A DNA stretch of 64,000 nucleotides from Pseudomonas viridiflava. GTDB taxonomy: Bacteria > Pseudomonadota > Gammaproteobacteria > Pseudomonadales > Pseudomonadaceae. How positions within the stretch are numbered: the first letter of the stretch is position 1; each line of letters begins with the position of its first letter. The notes under the pieces are model-generated. The model was not told where the DNA came from. It made no database searches and saw only the letters and a list, made by a program, of their open reading frames with translations. This document shows, in pieces, positions 19,752-28,511 of this stretch. Location of the stretch: positions 372,001 through 436,000 of the forward strand of contig NZ_UUOC01000004.1 of NCBI RefSeq assembly GCF_900590755.1, given 5' to 3'. A program made the translations under genes and the position numbers.

Positions 19752-20318
19752 GTGAATCCCATTTCCCTGATTTTCCTCGCGCTGGCCATGTCCACAGACG
19801 CTTTTGCAGCGGCTATCGGCAAAGGCTCCAGCCTGCACAAACCCCGTTTTATCGAAGCCCTGCGCACCGGTCTTATCTTCGGTGTCATCGAAGCGATCAC
19901 GCCGATTATTGGTTGGGCCATCGGCCACGCGGCGTCGCGTTTCGTGGAAAGCTGGGATCACTGGATTGCGTTCACCCTGCTGCTGATCCTGGGCCTGCAC
20001 ATGATCTACAACGGTCTGAAGCACGAGGATGAAAGCGAGGAAGAAAAGCCGGGCCAGCATTCATTTCTGATTCTTGCTGTCACGGCCTTCGCCACCAGCA
20101 TCGATGCGCTGGCGGTGGGCGTGGGTCTGGCCTTTGTCGATGTGAATATTCTGGTGGCGGCGGGTGCTATCGGTCTGGCGACCATGACCATGGTGACCAT
20201 CGGCGTCATGCTCGGCCGAGTGCTGGGCACAATGGTTGGCAAGCGTGCGGAGATTGTCGGGGGCGTGGTGCTGATGCTGGTCGGCGCGACGATTCTTTAT
20301 GAGCATTTGTCGGTTTAA
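19752..20318 (+). CDS. mntP: MntP, manganese efflux pump
   Basis: The 188-aa protein has six hydrophobic helices in two similar halves, each with the acidic motif of the family: [13 protein letters not shown] (residues 13-25) and [14 protein letters not shown] (about 116-129). The two Asp residues are thought to coordinate Mn2+. Start codon is GTG at 19752 with only a weak TGGA ribosome site, consistent with riboswitch-controlled translation. It is monocistronic and followed by REP elements. Confidence 0.95.
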   Translation: MNPISLIFLALAMSTDAFAAAIGKGSSLHKPRFIEALRTGLIFGVIEAITPIIGWAIGHAASRFVESWDHWIAFTLLLILGLHMIYNGLKHEDESEEEKPGQHSFLILAVTAFATSIDALAVGVGLAFVDVNILVAAGAIGLATMTMVTIGVMLGRVLGTMVGKRAEIVGGVVLMLVGATILYEHLSV

Positions 20319-20354
20319 AGAAATCGCGGCTCACTGATATCTCGCGATCAACCC

Positions 20355-20445
20355 CTGTAGGAGCGCGCTTGCCCGCGATGACGATGGACCAATCGCATCA
20401 TCGTTGACTGACCGGACGCCATCGCGGGCAAGCGCGCTCCTACAG
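20355..20445. repeat. REP inverted pair, family GTAGGAGCGCGCTTGCCCGCGATG
   Basis: Arms CTGTAGGAGCGCGCTTGCCC and complement around about 40 bases, 36 bases beyond mntP. Confidence 0.9.
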
Positions 20446-20477
20446 ATCAAACGGTGCAATCCAGATAGGTTTGCGAT

Positions 20478-20717
20478 TCAGCTCTTCACCGCAAACGCCG
20501 CCCCCAATGCCTCAAGACGAACCGCCATGGGCGACAGGCCTTCACTGCACTGGATGAGCGTGACCACATCCCTGGCGTTGTTCTGCGCAATGGCGTGGAC
20601 TGCCGTCAGGCGCTGATTGATACCTAGCGATGCGCTGGATATGCGGTCGGCTTTACGGTAATGATCGGCAAAGCGAAGTGCTGGCCTCGTTGCGTAAATC
20701 CTCAATATCCATGTCAT
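20478..20717 (-). CDS. Possible small or decayed ORF, 79 aa, unknown
   Basis: An open frame on the minus strand between REP elements encodes a 79-aa product ending in IQCSEGLSPMAVRLEALGAAFAVKS. I do not recognise it. A second frame opening at ATG 20713 (MDIEDLRNEASTSLC) runs 19 codons and stops where the first becomes gene-like. A single frameshift could have split one older gene of about 80 codons. No convincing ribosome site is seen. It may be a remnant or not a gene. Confidence 0.3.
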   Translation of the reverse strand: MTWILRIYATRPALRFADHYRKADRISSASLGINQRLTAVHAIAQNNARDVVTLIQCSEGLSPMAVRLEALGAAFAVKS

Positions 20718-20932
20718 GGAACCGCATGAGGATCGAGTATGCCTGTGTGGATGGCGCTAAAGAAGCCGAATGCCATCACTGTCGTTTTTAGATATGGATG
20801 CCATGTATGGCGCAAGAATTGTAGGAGCCAACTTGTTGGCGAGGCGGTATGTCAGACACACCGCGTTATCGTTGATGGCGGGCACGCGCGCGCATATCAA
20901 CACGAACCAACATTCTGAGTTCAAATGCTTTT
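20718..20932. other. Non-coding gap with a solitary REP-like arm
   Basis: The stretch between the doubtful ORF and the next REP pair holds one degenerate half element near 20820-20845 (GTAGGAGCCAACTTGTTGGCGAG) without a matching inverted partner. I see no gene here; the open frame on the plus strand at 20770-21012 mostly reads through repeats. Confidence 0.5.
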
Positions 20933-21026
20933 CTGTGGCACCGGCTTTAGCCGGGAAGACGCCGGTACATTCAATACATTTGCATCGGCAGAACTGCCGC
21001 CTTCCCGGCTAAAGCCGGTCCCACAG
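20933..21026. repeat. REP inverted pair, family GTGGGACCGGCTTTAGCCGGGAAG
   Basis: The left arm has the variant GTGGCACCGG; the right arm is canonical. It is followed at about 21093-21190 by a degenerate element of the GTAGGAGCTGCCGAAGG type (GTAGGAGCTGACCGAGG). Confidence 0.88.
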
Positions 21027-21217
21027 ATCTATGTTTGCTGAACGACAGCGGGGCGTCGGGAAGATGGGCGATCTCCAACGGATCACATGGATTCTGTAGG
21101 AGCTGACCGAGGTTACGAGGGCTGCGAAGGGGGCGTGTCAGACAAATCGCTTTCGCGGCCTCGCGTTGCTTGAGCGCGCTCATCAAAAAATAACTATTTG
21201 AATTGGAGAGCTTATTT

Positions 21218-21326
21218 CTGTAGGAGTGAGCTTGCTCGCGATAAAGCCGGAACGGCTTTCCTTCGGTGGTGAAACCATTTTTTACGACTGCTTCGCAGCC
21301 GATCGCGAGCAAGCTCACTCCTACAG
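21218..21326. repeat. REP inverted pair, family GTAGGAGTGAGCTTGCTCGCGAT
   Basis: Arms match those at 14890. A further half-arm GCGCGCTCCTAC at about 21369-21380 lies just before the ndh stop codon, so four REP-derived elements stand side by side here. Confidence 0.9.
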
Positions 21327-21398
21327 CCCCCAATATTTACTGCGCGACAGCGCGGCGTCGGACGACGGGCGCGCTCCTACAAAAACGTCAAGCGCGCA

Positions 21399-22697
21399 TC
21401 AATGCAGTTTCATCCGCGGTTCGGTGCCTTTGCCGATGCGGCTGCCGAGCATCAGCATCAGGGTGCGGAAGGTGCCGTAGAGTGCCATCTGATGCATGCG
21501 GTACAGGGAAATGTAAAACATCCGCGCCAACCAGCCTTCGAGCATGACACTGCCGGTCAGATTGCCCATCAGGTTACCCACGGCGGAGAACTTCGAGAGG
21601 GAAATCAGCGAGCCGTAATCGGTGTACTTGTACTCCGGCAATGGCTTGCCTTCGATGCGCTGGCGCAGGGATTTGACCAGCAACGACGCCTGCTGGTGCG
21701 CGGCCTGAGCCCGTGGCGGGACGTTGCGGTCCGAGCCTTTCTGTGGGCAGGCTGCGCAATCGCCAAAGGCGAAAATGTTGTCATCACGGGTGGTCTGCAG
21801 GGTCGTGCGCACTTGCAGCTGATTGATGCGATTAGTCTCAAGCCCATCGATTTCCTGAAGGAAACCAGGCGCACGAATACCCGCCGCCCAAACCTTGAGC
21901 TGCGCCGGAATCACCTGGCCATTGGCGGTAATCAACGAATCGGCGGTCACTTCACTTACCGCCGCATTAGTCAGCACCGTCACCCCGAGCTTTTCCAGGG
22001 TTTTGTGCACAGGCCCGCCAATGCGTTCCGGCAGAGCAGGCAATACACGCGGGCCAGCTTCGATCACGGTGATGCGCAGGTTTTCCGGCTTGATCCGGCC
22101 CAGGCCGTAAGCCGCCAGTTCATGAGCGGCGTTGTGCAGTTCAGCGGCCAGCTCGACCCCGGTTGCCCCCGCGCCGACGATGGCTACAGTGATTTCCTTG
22201 GTGATATCGGTTTGCCCGGCGTGGGCGCGCAGGTAGTGATTGAGCAATTGCTGGTGGAATTTTTCAGCCTGCGCACGGCTGTCGAGGAACAGGCAATGAT
22301 CAGCCGCGCCCAGCGTGTTGAAGTCGTTAGTGGTGCTGCCTACGGCAATCACCAGCGAGTCATATTCCAGACTGCGTGCCGGAACCAGTTCCAGGCCATC
22401 TTCATCCAGCGTCGCGGCGAGATGAATCTGGCGCGTTGCGCGGTCAAGGCCTGTCATGCGCCCGAGCTGGAACTGGAAATTGTTCCACTTGGCCTGTGCC
22501 ACGTAGTTCAGCTCGTCTTCATAGGAGTTGAGCGAGCCTGCCGCCACTTCGTGCAGCAGTGGTTTCCAGATGTGGGTCAGGTTGGCGTCGACCAGGGTCA
22601 CGGCTGCGCTGCCTTTTTTGCCCAGGGTCTTACCCAGGCGGGTCGCCAGCTCCAGACCGCCGGCGCCGCCGCCAACGATGACAATACGATGAGTCAT
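21399..22697 (-). CDS. ndh: Type II NADH dehydrogenase (NDH-2)
   Basis: The 432-aa flavoprotein has an FAD-binding motif IVIVGGGAGG (5-14), an NAD-binding motif VAIVGAGATGVELAAEL in the middle, FAFGDCA near the FAD ribityl site and a C-terminal amphipathic segment (FYISLYRMHQMALYGTFRTL) that anchors it to the membrane. NDH-2 passes electrons from NADH to ubiquinone without proton pumping. It is followed on the same strand by REP sequences and preceded by the small DUF3094 gene. Confidence 0.93.
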   Translation of the reverse strand: MTHRIVIVGGGAGGLELATRLGKTLGKKGSAAVTLVDANLTHIWKPLLHEVAAGSLNSYEDELNYVAQAKWNNFQFQLGRMTGLDRATRQIHLAATLDEDGLELVPARSLEYDSLVIAVGSTTNDFNTLGAADHCLFLDSRAQAEKFHQQLLNHYLRAHAGQTDITKEITVAIVGAGATGVELAAELHNAAHELAAYGLGRIKPENLRITVIEAGPRVLPALPERIGGPVHKTLEKLGVTVLTNAAVSEVTADSLITANGQVIPAQLKVWAAGIRAPGFLQEIDGLETNRINQLQVRTTLQTTRDDNIFAFGDCAACPQKGSDRNVPPRAQAAHQQASLLVKSLRQRIEGKPLPEYKYTDYGSLISLSKFSAVGNLMGNLTGSVMLEGWLARMFYISLYRMHQMALYGTFRTLMLMLGSRIGKGTEPRMKLH

Positions 22698-22766
22698 AGG
22701 GATATCTCATAAGGTTTAAGGAATTCGGGGAGGCGGAGTCGATCTGCGCGAGCGCCAAAGTGCTGC

Positions 22767-22940
22767 TCATAGCGTCAGATAACTCAAAAGTCGGCTCAAC
22801 AGACCAAGGGCAACCACCACCGCAACCACCACGATCAGGAGCAGCCACGGCCGGAAGGGCCGGCGCTCGACTTGATGCTGAGGGGCTTGCAGGTACTCTT
22901 CGACACGCTTTTGGTCTTCAGGGTTCAGGCGGCTGGACAT
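22767..22940 (-). CDS. DUF3094-family small membrane protein (57 aa)
   Basis: The minus strand from ATG 22940 to TGA at 22767 encodes 57 residues. A hydrophilic N-terminus (MSSRLNPEDQKRVEEYLQ) is followed by a basic patch and one long membrane helix (PWLLLIVVVAVVVALGLL). This composition and the NPEDQKRVEEYLQ start identify the DUF3094 family found in Pseudomonas. Its function is unknown. It lies 23 bases from the MOSC gene upstream and 69 bases from ndh downstream, all on one strand. Confidence 0.85.
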   Translation of the reverse strand: MSSRLNPEDQKRVEEYLQAPQHQVERRPFRPWLLLIVVVAVVVALGLLSRLLSYLTL

Positions 22941-22963
22941 GGGAGCCTCACAAAAGAGGACGA

Positions 22964-23473
22964 TTATTCGACGATGAAATCCAGGGGTTCGACACGCAAT
23001 GGATCATCAAGGCGAATGATGCCGCTTTGTATCACTCGCGCAGTAATTCCGCCATGCCCGCGTACCGCCTGAAAGGTGCCATGACCCAGGCGCTGCTCAA
23101 GCCGGGCGCAGGGCTGGCACCAGCCGGTGGTTTCCAGAATGGCCTGGCCGATCCTGAAACGACGGCCCTTGAGGCTGAACAGGTTGATGCCGCTGATCAC
23201 CAGATTGCGCCGCAAGTCCTGAGGCACGATGGGGTGATCGGCGGGGCGATCCAGCAATGAACTGACGACGGCCATGTGTTCCCACTGAATCAGCGTCACC
23301 TGACGGGCGTTACGTGGACCAGGGCGGGCGTGGTCGCCGGTCAGTCCTGCTTCACGGCGGGCTTCCACGGCTTCCAGCTCGATCATCTCGCCACGGGATT
23401 CGGGACGTACACCGATCCAGCGCACGCGGCCGGTTTGCGGGACATCCGCCAGCAGTTCTTGCAAAGGGCTCAT
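22964..23473 (-). CDS. MOSC-domain protein
   Basis: The 169-aa protein consists of one MOSC domain, the fold of the molybdenum-cofactor sulfurase C-terminus. A single conserved Cys region (TTGWCQPCARLEQRLG) would bind sulfur, and GDHARPGPRNARQVTLIQ is the anion-binding loop. Stand-alone MOSC proteins may carry sulfur to metal-sulfur enzymes; the exact target is unknown. It overlaps the DUF1780 gene by 4 bases and is co-transcribed with it. Confidence 0.85.
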   Translation of the reverse strand: MSPLQELLADVPQTGRVRWIGVRPESRGEMIELEAVEARREAGLTGDHARPGPRNARQVTLIQWEHMAVVSSLLDRPADHPIVPQDLRRNLVISGINLFSLKGRRFRIGQAILETTGWCQPCARLEQRLGHGTFQAVRGHGGITARVIQSGIIRLDDPLRVEPLDFIVE

Positions 23474-24099
23474 AAGCTGATTCCAACATCAAATACGACA
23501 CTGCGACCCAGGTTGGTCCGCAGGAAATCCGGGGCATCGGGGTGGGCGAACAGTACTCTCGCGAACGTCGGCCCGACCAGCGACAGGGAGCGCCAGCCTT
23601 GGCGCAGGTACTCGGTGGGCGGAGGGAAGTGGCTGTTCAAGTCCAGGACTTCGCGTTTCAGGCTGGTAAACGCGATGATATCCAGCTCACCGAGGTCCAG
23701 GCCACGTTCTTTGTAGTTATGGGCTTTCTTGCGCAAGGTCGGCCCCAGGCGTTGTAACAGATCCGACGCCGGGATGCGCTTGGGCTTGGCTTCGCGCCGG
23801 ACCAGTTGGCTCAGGGAAAACGCCCCACGTCGGCGAGCCAGTTCTTCGCGCCATTCATCATTGAGGCGACGGCCTTCATCCAGCACGAAAAACACTTCGA
23901 AGCAGGCGTCGCGAAACAGCACGTCAGGCGGTTCCTGACCCGCCGCAACGAAGTCTTCGTTGCGGTGCGCGATGTTCAGACCTTGCAGCAAACGCTGACA
24001 AACCCATCGCTCACGCTCCCACTTGCGCGCATTGGAAAGAAACGCGTTGGCTTGTTCGGCCTGGATCGTGAGCAGGCGTAGGTAGTCTGAGTCATCCAT
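23470..24099 (-). CDS. DUF1780-family protein
   Basis: The 209-aa protein begins MDDSDYLRLLTIQAEQANAFLSNARKWERERWVC, which I recognise as DUF1780, a Pseudomonas family suggested on fold grounds to be endonuclease-like. A central acidic stretch and several conserved Arg/Lys residues would fit nucleic-acid contact, but this is inference. It has no signal or membrane segment and is coupled (4-base overlap) to the MOSC gene. Confidence 0.75.
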   Translation of the reverse strand: MDDSDYLRLLTIQAEQANAFLSNARKWERERWVCQRLLQGLNIAHRNEDFVAAGQEPPDVLFRDACFEVFFVLDEGRRLNDEWREELARRRGAFSLSQLVRREAKPKRIPASDLLQRLGPTLRKKAHNYKERGLDLGELDIIAFTSLKREVLDLNSHFPPPTEYLRQGWRSLSLVGPTFARVLFAHPDAPDFLRTNLGRSVVFDVGISL

Positions 24100-24165
24100 A
24101 GGCCAAGCTTAGCGTTCAAATTGGGGTGACTGGAAGAAGGATTCGTGGCGGTCGGTAAAGATCCC

Positions 24166-24253
24166 GTTGGAGCGAGGCTTGCCCGCGAACGATTCGACTC
24201 GGTTGTGCAGGAAGATCGCGTAATCGTTCTTCGCGGGCAAGCCTCGCTCCAAC
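24166..24253. repeat. REP inverted pair, family GTTGGAGCGAGGCTTGCCCGCGAA
   Basis: Long arms (29 bases on the left) pair almost perfectly between the divergent DUF1780 gene and the gene at 24314. This is the only member of this subfamily in the window. Confidence 0.85.
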
Positions 24254-24313
24254 AGCATCGCCTCATTTCCGCTATCTTGTCCGCCCACGCATCCATCCGG
24301 GAGATTTGCCCCC

Positions 24314-24781
24314 TTGAAACTCTGGACCCTCCTGCTGTTGACCCTGCTGCCGTTCGCCGCTCAGGCCATTGAAATCGGTGATTCGGTGCCGACCTGGAGC
24401 CTGTTCGATCAATTCGACGAGCCCTACGTCATGGACCCACCAAAAACTCAAACAATCCTGGTCGCCAGCAGCATGAGCGCGGGCAAGATCATGGAAAAGG
24501 CACTCAAGGACAAACCCAAAGGTTTTCTTGAGGCCCGCAAAACCGTGTTCATCGCCAACATCGAACCCATGCCGGCCTATGTCACCAAGTTTTTTGCGGT
24601 GCCCAAGATGCGCAGGGCCTACTCTTATCGGGTAGCACTGGACCGCGAGGCGCAGATCGCGCCAGGCTACGGCGGTGATCCGGCCGCCGTTCAGTGGCTC
24701 CAACTCAAAGACGGCAAGCTGATAGAGCGCCGTGAGTTCAACGGCCCTGACGCACTTCGCGAGGCACTTGAAAAACCATGA
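24314..24781 (+). CDS. Periplasmic protein of unknown function, thioredoxin-fold-like
   Basis: The 155-aa protein has a signal peptide (MKLWTLLLLTLLPFAAQA, about 1-18) and a mature part that starts like a peroxiredoxin/YtfJ-type domain (IGDSVPTWSLFDQFDEPYVMD), but no CxxC motif is seen. Database entries often call such proteins FAD/FMN-containing dehydrogenases, which the sequence does not support. The start is TTG 24314, with GGGAG upstream; no ATG is available before the signal peptide. It overlaps the next membrane-protein gene by 4 bases, so the two products probably act together. Confidence 0.7.
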   Translation: MKLWTLLLLTLLPFAAQAIEIGDSVPTWSLFDQFDEPYVMDPPKTQTILVASSMSAGKIMEKALKDKPKGFLEARKTVFIANIEPMPAYVTKFFAVPKMRRAYSYRVALDREAQIAPGYGGDPAAVQWLQLKDGKLIERREFNGPDALREALEKP

Positions 24782-25455
24782 TTGGCGCGCTGGTCCTGAC
24801 CCCACAAACCATGATTCTCGGCTGGCTACTCTATGTGCCGCTACTGGTTTGGGCGGTCTGGCGGGCGTCGTGGATCGAGTTGTTCACCGATAGCCGTCGG
24901 CAACACGTGCTGTTCGCCACGGTTTTTGCGCTGTTTTTACTGTGGCTGGTGCGGCGGGATTTCGACACCGGCGTTTCCTACCATTTCATCGGCATGACGG
25001 CCGTGACTCTGCTGCTGGATTGGCCACTGGCGATCATCGGCGGGTTGGTGGCACAGTTGGGGCTGTTGGCGTTGGGGCGGCAGGATCTGGCTGCACTGGG
25101 CGTGAATGGCCTGTTATTTATCGGCTTGCCGGTGTTGGTCACAGAAGCCTGCGCGATTCTGGTGGAGCGGGCGCAGCCGAAAAGCCCGTTTGTTTACATC
25201 TTCTGCTCGGGGTTTCTGGCTGCGGCGCTGGCAAGCCTGCTGTGCCTGGTGCTGGCGCTGGCTGTGCTCTGGTTCGACAGTATCTTCGAGATGCCGATCT
25301 TCCTTGAGGACTTCATCGGCTACCTGTGGCTGATCATCTTTCCCGAGGCGTTCATCAACGGCATGATCATCAGCGCCCTGGTGGTCTTCAGCCCCCACTT
25401 GCTGGAAACCTTCAACCGCACGCGTTATTTGTCGGCGCCGTGGAAGGATGAATAA
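24778..25455 (+). CDS. Integral membrane protein related to energy-coupling-factor transporter S/permease components
   Basis: The 225-aa protein has about six to seven transmembrane helices and resembles the CbiM-like family annotated as energy-coupling factor ABC transporter permease (TGVSYHFIGMTAVTLLLDWPLAIIGG near the first third, SFPEAFING-like segment IIFPEAFINGMIISALVVF near the end). No ATPase gene is adjacent. Its ATG overlaps the stop of the periplasmic-protein gene. A metal or vitamin substrate is possible but cannot be read from the sequence. Confidence 0.7.
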   Translation: MIGALVLTPQTMILGWLLYVPLLVWAVWRASWIELFTDSRRQHVLFATVFALFLLWLVRRDFDTGVSYHFIGMTAVTLLLDWPLAIIGGLVAQLGLLALGRQDLAALGVNGLLFIGLPVLVTEACAILVERAQPKSPFVYIFCSGFLAAALASLLCLVLALAVLWFDSIFEMPIFLEDFIGYLWLIIFPEAFINGMIISALVVFSPHLLETFNRTRYLSAPWKDE

Positions 25456-25483
25456 GGCTCGCTCTAAATTGAACTGCTGTTTT

Positions 25484-25572
25484 TGTAGGAGCTCACGAGC
25501 AGCGCGAGGCAGCGATGGCGGTGTGTCAGGCTAAATGCTATCGCTGCCTCGCGCTGCTCGTGAGCTCCTACA
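25484..25572. repeat. REP-like inverted pair, family GTAGGAGCTCACGAGCAGCGCGAGG
   Basis: Arms of about 33 bases pair almost perfectly between the convergent membrane-protein gene and yacG. The core differs from all other REP families here. Confidence 0.88.
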
Positions 25573-25596
25573 GACGGCAACGAGGTTTTAAAGTGA

Positions 25597-25797
25597 TCAA
25601 TGCCTCTCCGGAAAATCCCCGGAAAACATCTCGTCTTCAGCATCCGGGCTGACCGGAATCGCGTGTTCTTCTGAAGCCCAGGCACCCAGGTCAATCAGCT
25701 TGCAGCGTTCGGAGCAGAAAGGCCGCGATGGGCTGGCCGCGCTCCATTCCACAGGGGCGCCGCAGGTTGGGCAGTCGACAGTTGTTGGTGTGCTCAT
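25597..25797 (-). CDS. yacG: YacG, DNA gyrase inhibitor (zinc protein)
   Basis: The 66-aa protein has the four zinc ligands of YacG at C9, C12, C28 and C32 ([27 protein letters not shown]) and an acidic C-terminal tail. YacG binds GyrB and blocks DNA binding in E. coli. The start overlaps the coaE stop by 4 bases; pilD-coaE-yacG order is conserved in Pseudomonas. Confidence 0.93.
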   Translation of the reverse strand: MSTPTTVDCPTCGAPVEWSAASPSRPFCSERCKLIDLGAWASEEHAIPVSPDAEDEMFSGDFPERH

Positions 25798-26417
25798 GCC
25801 TGTTCTCCCGGCAAAGTTAAATAGAAATGATGCAGACGCTCGACTTCGCTTCTCAGCCAGGCGGTGTCCCGGTCATTGACCAGCACATCATCGGCACGAC
25901 TCAATCGATCTTCACGACTGGCCTGCGCCTTGAGAATCGCCTGCACCTGCTCCTGGCTTGAGCTGTCGCGCAGCATGGTGCGCTCCACTTGCAGCTGTTG
26001 CGGTGCATCGATCACCAGAATGCGGCGGGCCATCTTCCACTGCCCGGATTCGATCAACAGAGGCGAAACCAGAATCGCATAGGGCGACGTGGCGCTGGCC
26101 AGGTCCCGGCGGATTTCCTGGCCGATCAGCGGGTGCAGCAGGGCTTCAAGCCAGCGGCGTTGTTCGGCGTCCTGAAAGATCAGGCCGCGCAAGGCCGTGC
26201 GATTGAGGGTGCCATCGGCTTGCAGTACCGTCGGGCCAAAGTGCTCGGCAATCAGCGGCAGAGCAGGGCGACCGGGCTCAACCACCCAGCGCGCGGCGTG
26301 GTCGGCATCAACCACATGAATCCCGAGGTCGATGAAGCACTGGGCAGCGGCACTTTTGCCACTGCCAATACCGCCTGTGAGGCCAAGAATCCAGGGTTTG
26401 AAAGCAGCTTGGGTCAT
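25794..26417 (-). CDS. coaE: CoaE, dephospho-CoA kinase
   Basis: The 207-aa kinase has a P-loop GGIGSGKS at residues 15-22, the [13 protein letters not shown]oA-domain segment and a lid region. It phosphorylates dephospho-CoA to CoA, the last step of the pathway. ATG 26417 overlaps pilD by 4 bases; the longer frame extending into pilD is rejected. Confidence 0.95.
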   Translation of the reverse strand: MTQAAFKPWILGLTGGIGSGKSAAAQCFIDLGIHVVDADHAARWVVEPGRPALPLIAEHFGPTVLQADGTLNRTALRGLIFQDAEQRRWLEALLHPLIGQEIRRDLASATSPYAILVSPLLIESGQWKMARRILVIDAPQQLQVERTMLRDSSSQEQVQAILKAQASREDRLSRADDVLVNDRDTAWLRSEVERLHHFYLTLPGEQA

Positions 26418-27286
26418 CTGAAACCGGCGAAGTGCATATAAGAGTCGGTTATTTGACCACCCCAGAGCAAAGCGATCCACCCCGCGATGGCCAGATAAGG
26501 ACCGAAGGGGATCGGCGTGCTGGTTTCAGCATTGCGCAAACGCAAGGTGATCACCCCCAGCACCGCACCCACCAGCGACGACAGCAGGATGGTCAGCGGC
26601 AGAATCTGCCAGCCACCCCAAGCGCCGAGCATGGCCAGCAACTTGAAGTCGCCATAACCCATGCCTTCCTTGCCGGTAACCAGCTTGAACAGCCAGAATA
26701 CCGACCACAACGTCAGATAACCCGCCACCGCACCCCATAGCGCGTCGCCCAAGGTCGTGAACAACCCGAACGAATTGACGATCAGCCCGATCCACAGCAG
26801 CGGCAACACCAGTGAGTCCGGCAGCAACTGGTGGTCGGCATCAATCAGGCTCATGGCCAACAGGCCCCAACTGAGCAGCAACATCGCCGCTGCTGGCCAG
26901 CCGAAACCGAAATGCCAGGCCACAAAACCCGACAACAGACCACAGGCCAACTCCACCAGCGGATAACGCTTGCTGATGGGCGTCTTGCAGCTAGAACACT
27001 TGCCGCGCAGCAACAGGTAACTGACTACCGGAAGGTTTTCCCATGGGCGGATTTGATGGGCGCATTTCGGGCAGCGGGAATGGGGCAGAACAAGATTGAA
27101 GGTTTCCCCGGTGGCTTCAGGAGGCAAACCGAGCATTTCCCGGGACTGAACCTTCCAGTCCCGCTCCATCATGATCGGCAGGCGATAGACCAGTACGTTG
27201 AGAAAGCTACCTACCAGTAAACCGAGGATCAGCGCGGATAAAACGAAGGCCAGGGGGGAGCTGGCCAGGAAGTCGAGGATCAGCAT
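26414..27286 (-). CDS. pilD: PilD, prepilin peptidase / N-methyltransferase
   Basis: The 290-aa membrane protein has an N-terminal cytoplasmic loop with a zinc-type tetracysteine (C72, C75, C97, C100) and the two catalytic aspartates of the GXGD family, D149 ([11 protein letters not shown]) and D213 ([10 protein letters not shown]), the same numbers as in P. aeruginosa. It cleaves and methylates PilA, the minor pilins and type II secretion pseudopilins. It lies 2 bases after pilC. Confidence 0.96.
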   Translation of the reverse strand: MLILDFLASSPLAFVLSALILGLLVGSFLNVLVYRLPIMMERDWKVQSREMLGLPPEATGETFNLVLPHSRCPKCAHQIRPWENLPVVSYLLLRGKCSSCKTPISKRYPLVELACGLLSGFVAWHFGFGWPAAAMLLLSWGLLAMSLIDADHQLLPDSLVLPLLWIGLIVNSFGLFTTLGDALWGAVAGYLTLWSVFWLFKLVTGKEGMGYGDFKLLAMLGAWGGWQILPLTILLSSLVGAVLGVITLRLRNAETSTPIPFGPYLAIAGWIALLWGGQITDSYMHFAGFR

Positions 27287-27288
27287 GG

Positions 27289-28509
27289 TTAGATGGCATT
27301 TCCGAGCTGGAAGATAGGCAGGTACATCGCAAGCACTAGCCCACCGACCACTACACCAAGGAAGACCATGATGATTGGCTCCATCAGACTGGTCATGCTG
27401 TTGACCATATTATCCACCTCGTCTTCGTAGAAGGTAGCGACCTTGTCGAGCATGGTATCCAGCGCACCAGATTCTTCGCCAATGGCCGTCATCTGGATTG
27501 CCAGCGATGGAAAAACTCCCGTACTGCGCATCGAGAAGTTAAGTTGCATACCAGTGGCAACATCATTTTTGACCTTGTTTACTGCATTACGGAACACGAC
27601 GTTGCCAGTGGCCCCTGCCACCGATTCCAACGCTTCTACCAATGGAACTCCTGCGGCAAAAGTGGTGGATAGGGTCCGGGCGAAACGTGCTACCGATGAC
27701 TTGTAGATCAACTGACCCACGATTGGCATCTTGAGCAGGATTCGGTCCATCCGGTTTCTAAACTCCTCGGACGTTTTGTTGAGATGCTTGAAGATAAAGA
27801 CGCTAGCAACAATTGTCCCCAAAATCCCCAGCCACCATTTTTGGGTGAACTCCGAAAGTCCGACCACCATCTGGGTAAACACAGGTAACTCAGCGCCAAA
27901 ACTGGCAAAGACCTGCTGGAACTGCGGAACTACCTTGATCAGCAAAATACCGGTGACAATGGCGGCAACGATCATTACTGCAATAGGGTAAGTCATCGCC
28001 TTTTTGATTTTTGCCTTTAGCGCTTCTGTCTTTTCTTTATAGGTGGCGACCCGGGCCAGCAGGGTTTCCAGAGCACCAGATTGTTCGCCAGCACTCACTA
28101 GGTTGCAGTACAAATCGTCAAAGTAGCGCGGTCTTTTCCTCAGCGCTGTGGCGAAGCTGTTGCCCGCCGCGACGTCATCTCGTAACTCTTCGATCAGTTT
28201 GCGCATATTGGGGTTGTCAGCACCATCAATAATGATATCGAAGGACTGTAGCAGTGGAACCCCGGCCTTCATCATCGTCGACATCTGCCGAGTGAAGAAG
28301 GCGATGTCCAGAGGTTTGATTTTTTTCCCCGATCCACCAAAAATCGAGACCGGCTTCTTGCGCACCTTGGTGGGATTGATGCCCTGCTTGCGCAGTTGCG
28401 CCTTAATCAACGCCGGGTTGGTCCCGCTCATCTCACCAATAGTTTTCGCGCCTTGTCTGTCAGTGCCTTCCCAATTGTAAACAATGACTTTTGCTACTTT
28501 GCTCGCCAT
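27289..28509 (-). CDS. pilC: PilC, type IV pilus inner-membrane platform protein
   Basis: The 406-aa protein is a GspF-family platform with two cytoplasmic GspF domains and three transmembrane helices (about residues 170-195, 215-240 and 370-400). The motif RQMSTMMKAGVPLLQSFDII marks the first domain and TLSTTFAAGVPLVEALESVAGATGN the second. It couples ATPases PilB/PilT to pilin addition or removal. It is 2 bases from both neighbours. Confidence 0.95.
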   Translation of the reverse strand: MASKVAKVIVYNWEGTDRQGAKTIGEMSGTNPALIKAQLRKQGINPTKVRKKPVSIFGGSGKKIKPLDIAFFTRQMSTMMKAGVPLLQSFDIIIDGADNPNMRKLIEELRDDVAAGNSFATALRKRPRYFDDLYCNLVSAGEQSGALETLLARVATYKEKTEALKAKIKKAMTYPIAVMIVAAIVTGILLIKVVPQFQQVFASFGAELPVFTQMVVGLSEFTQKWWLGILGTIVASVFIFKHLNKTSEEFRNRMDRILLKMPIVGQLIYKSSVARFARTLSTTFAAGVPLVEALESVAGATGNVVFRNAVNKVKNDVATGMQLNFSMRSTGVFPSLAIQMTAIGEESGALDTMLDKVATFYEDEVDNMVNSMTSLMEPIIMVFLGVVVGGLVLAMYLPIFQLGNAI

Positions 28510-28511
28510 GC

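Noticed and set aside
20770..21012. 80-codon plus-strand ORF starting MPSLSFLDMDAMYG
   Set aside because: More than half is translated REP sequence and no ribosome site precedes it.
14886..21326. REP arrays considered as CRISPR
   Set aside because: Repeats are inverted pairs with variable loops, not direct repeats with uniform spacers, and no cas gene is present.
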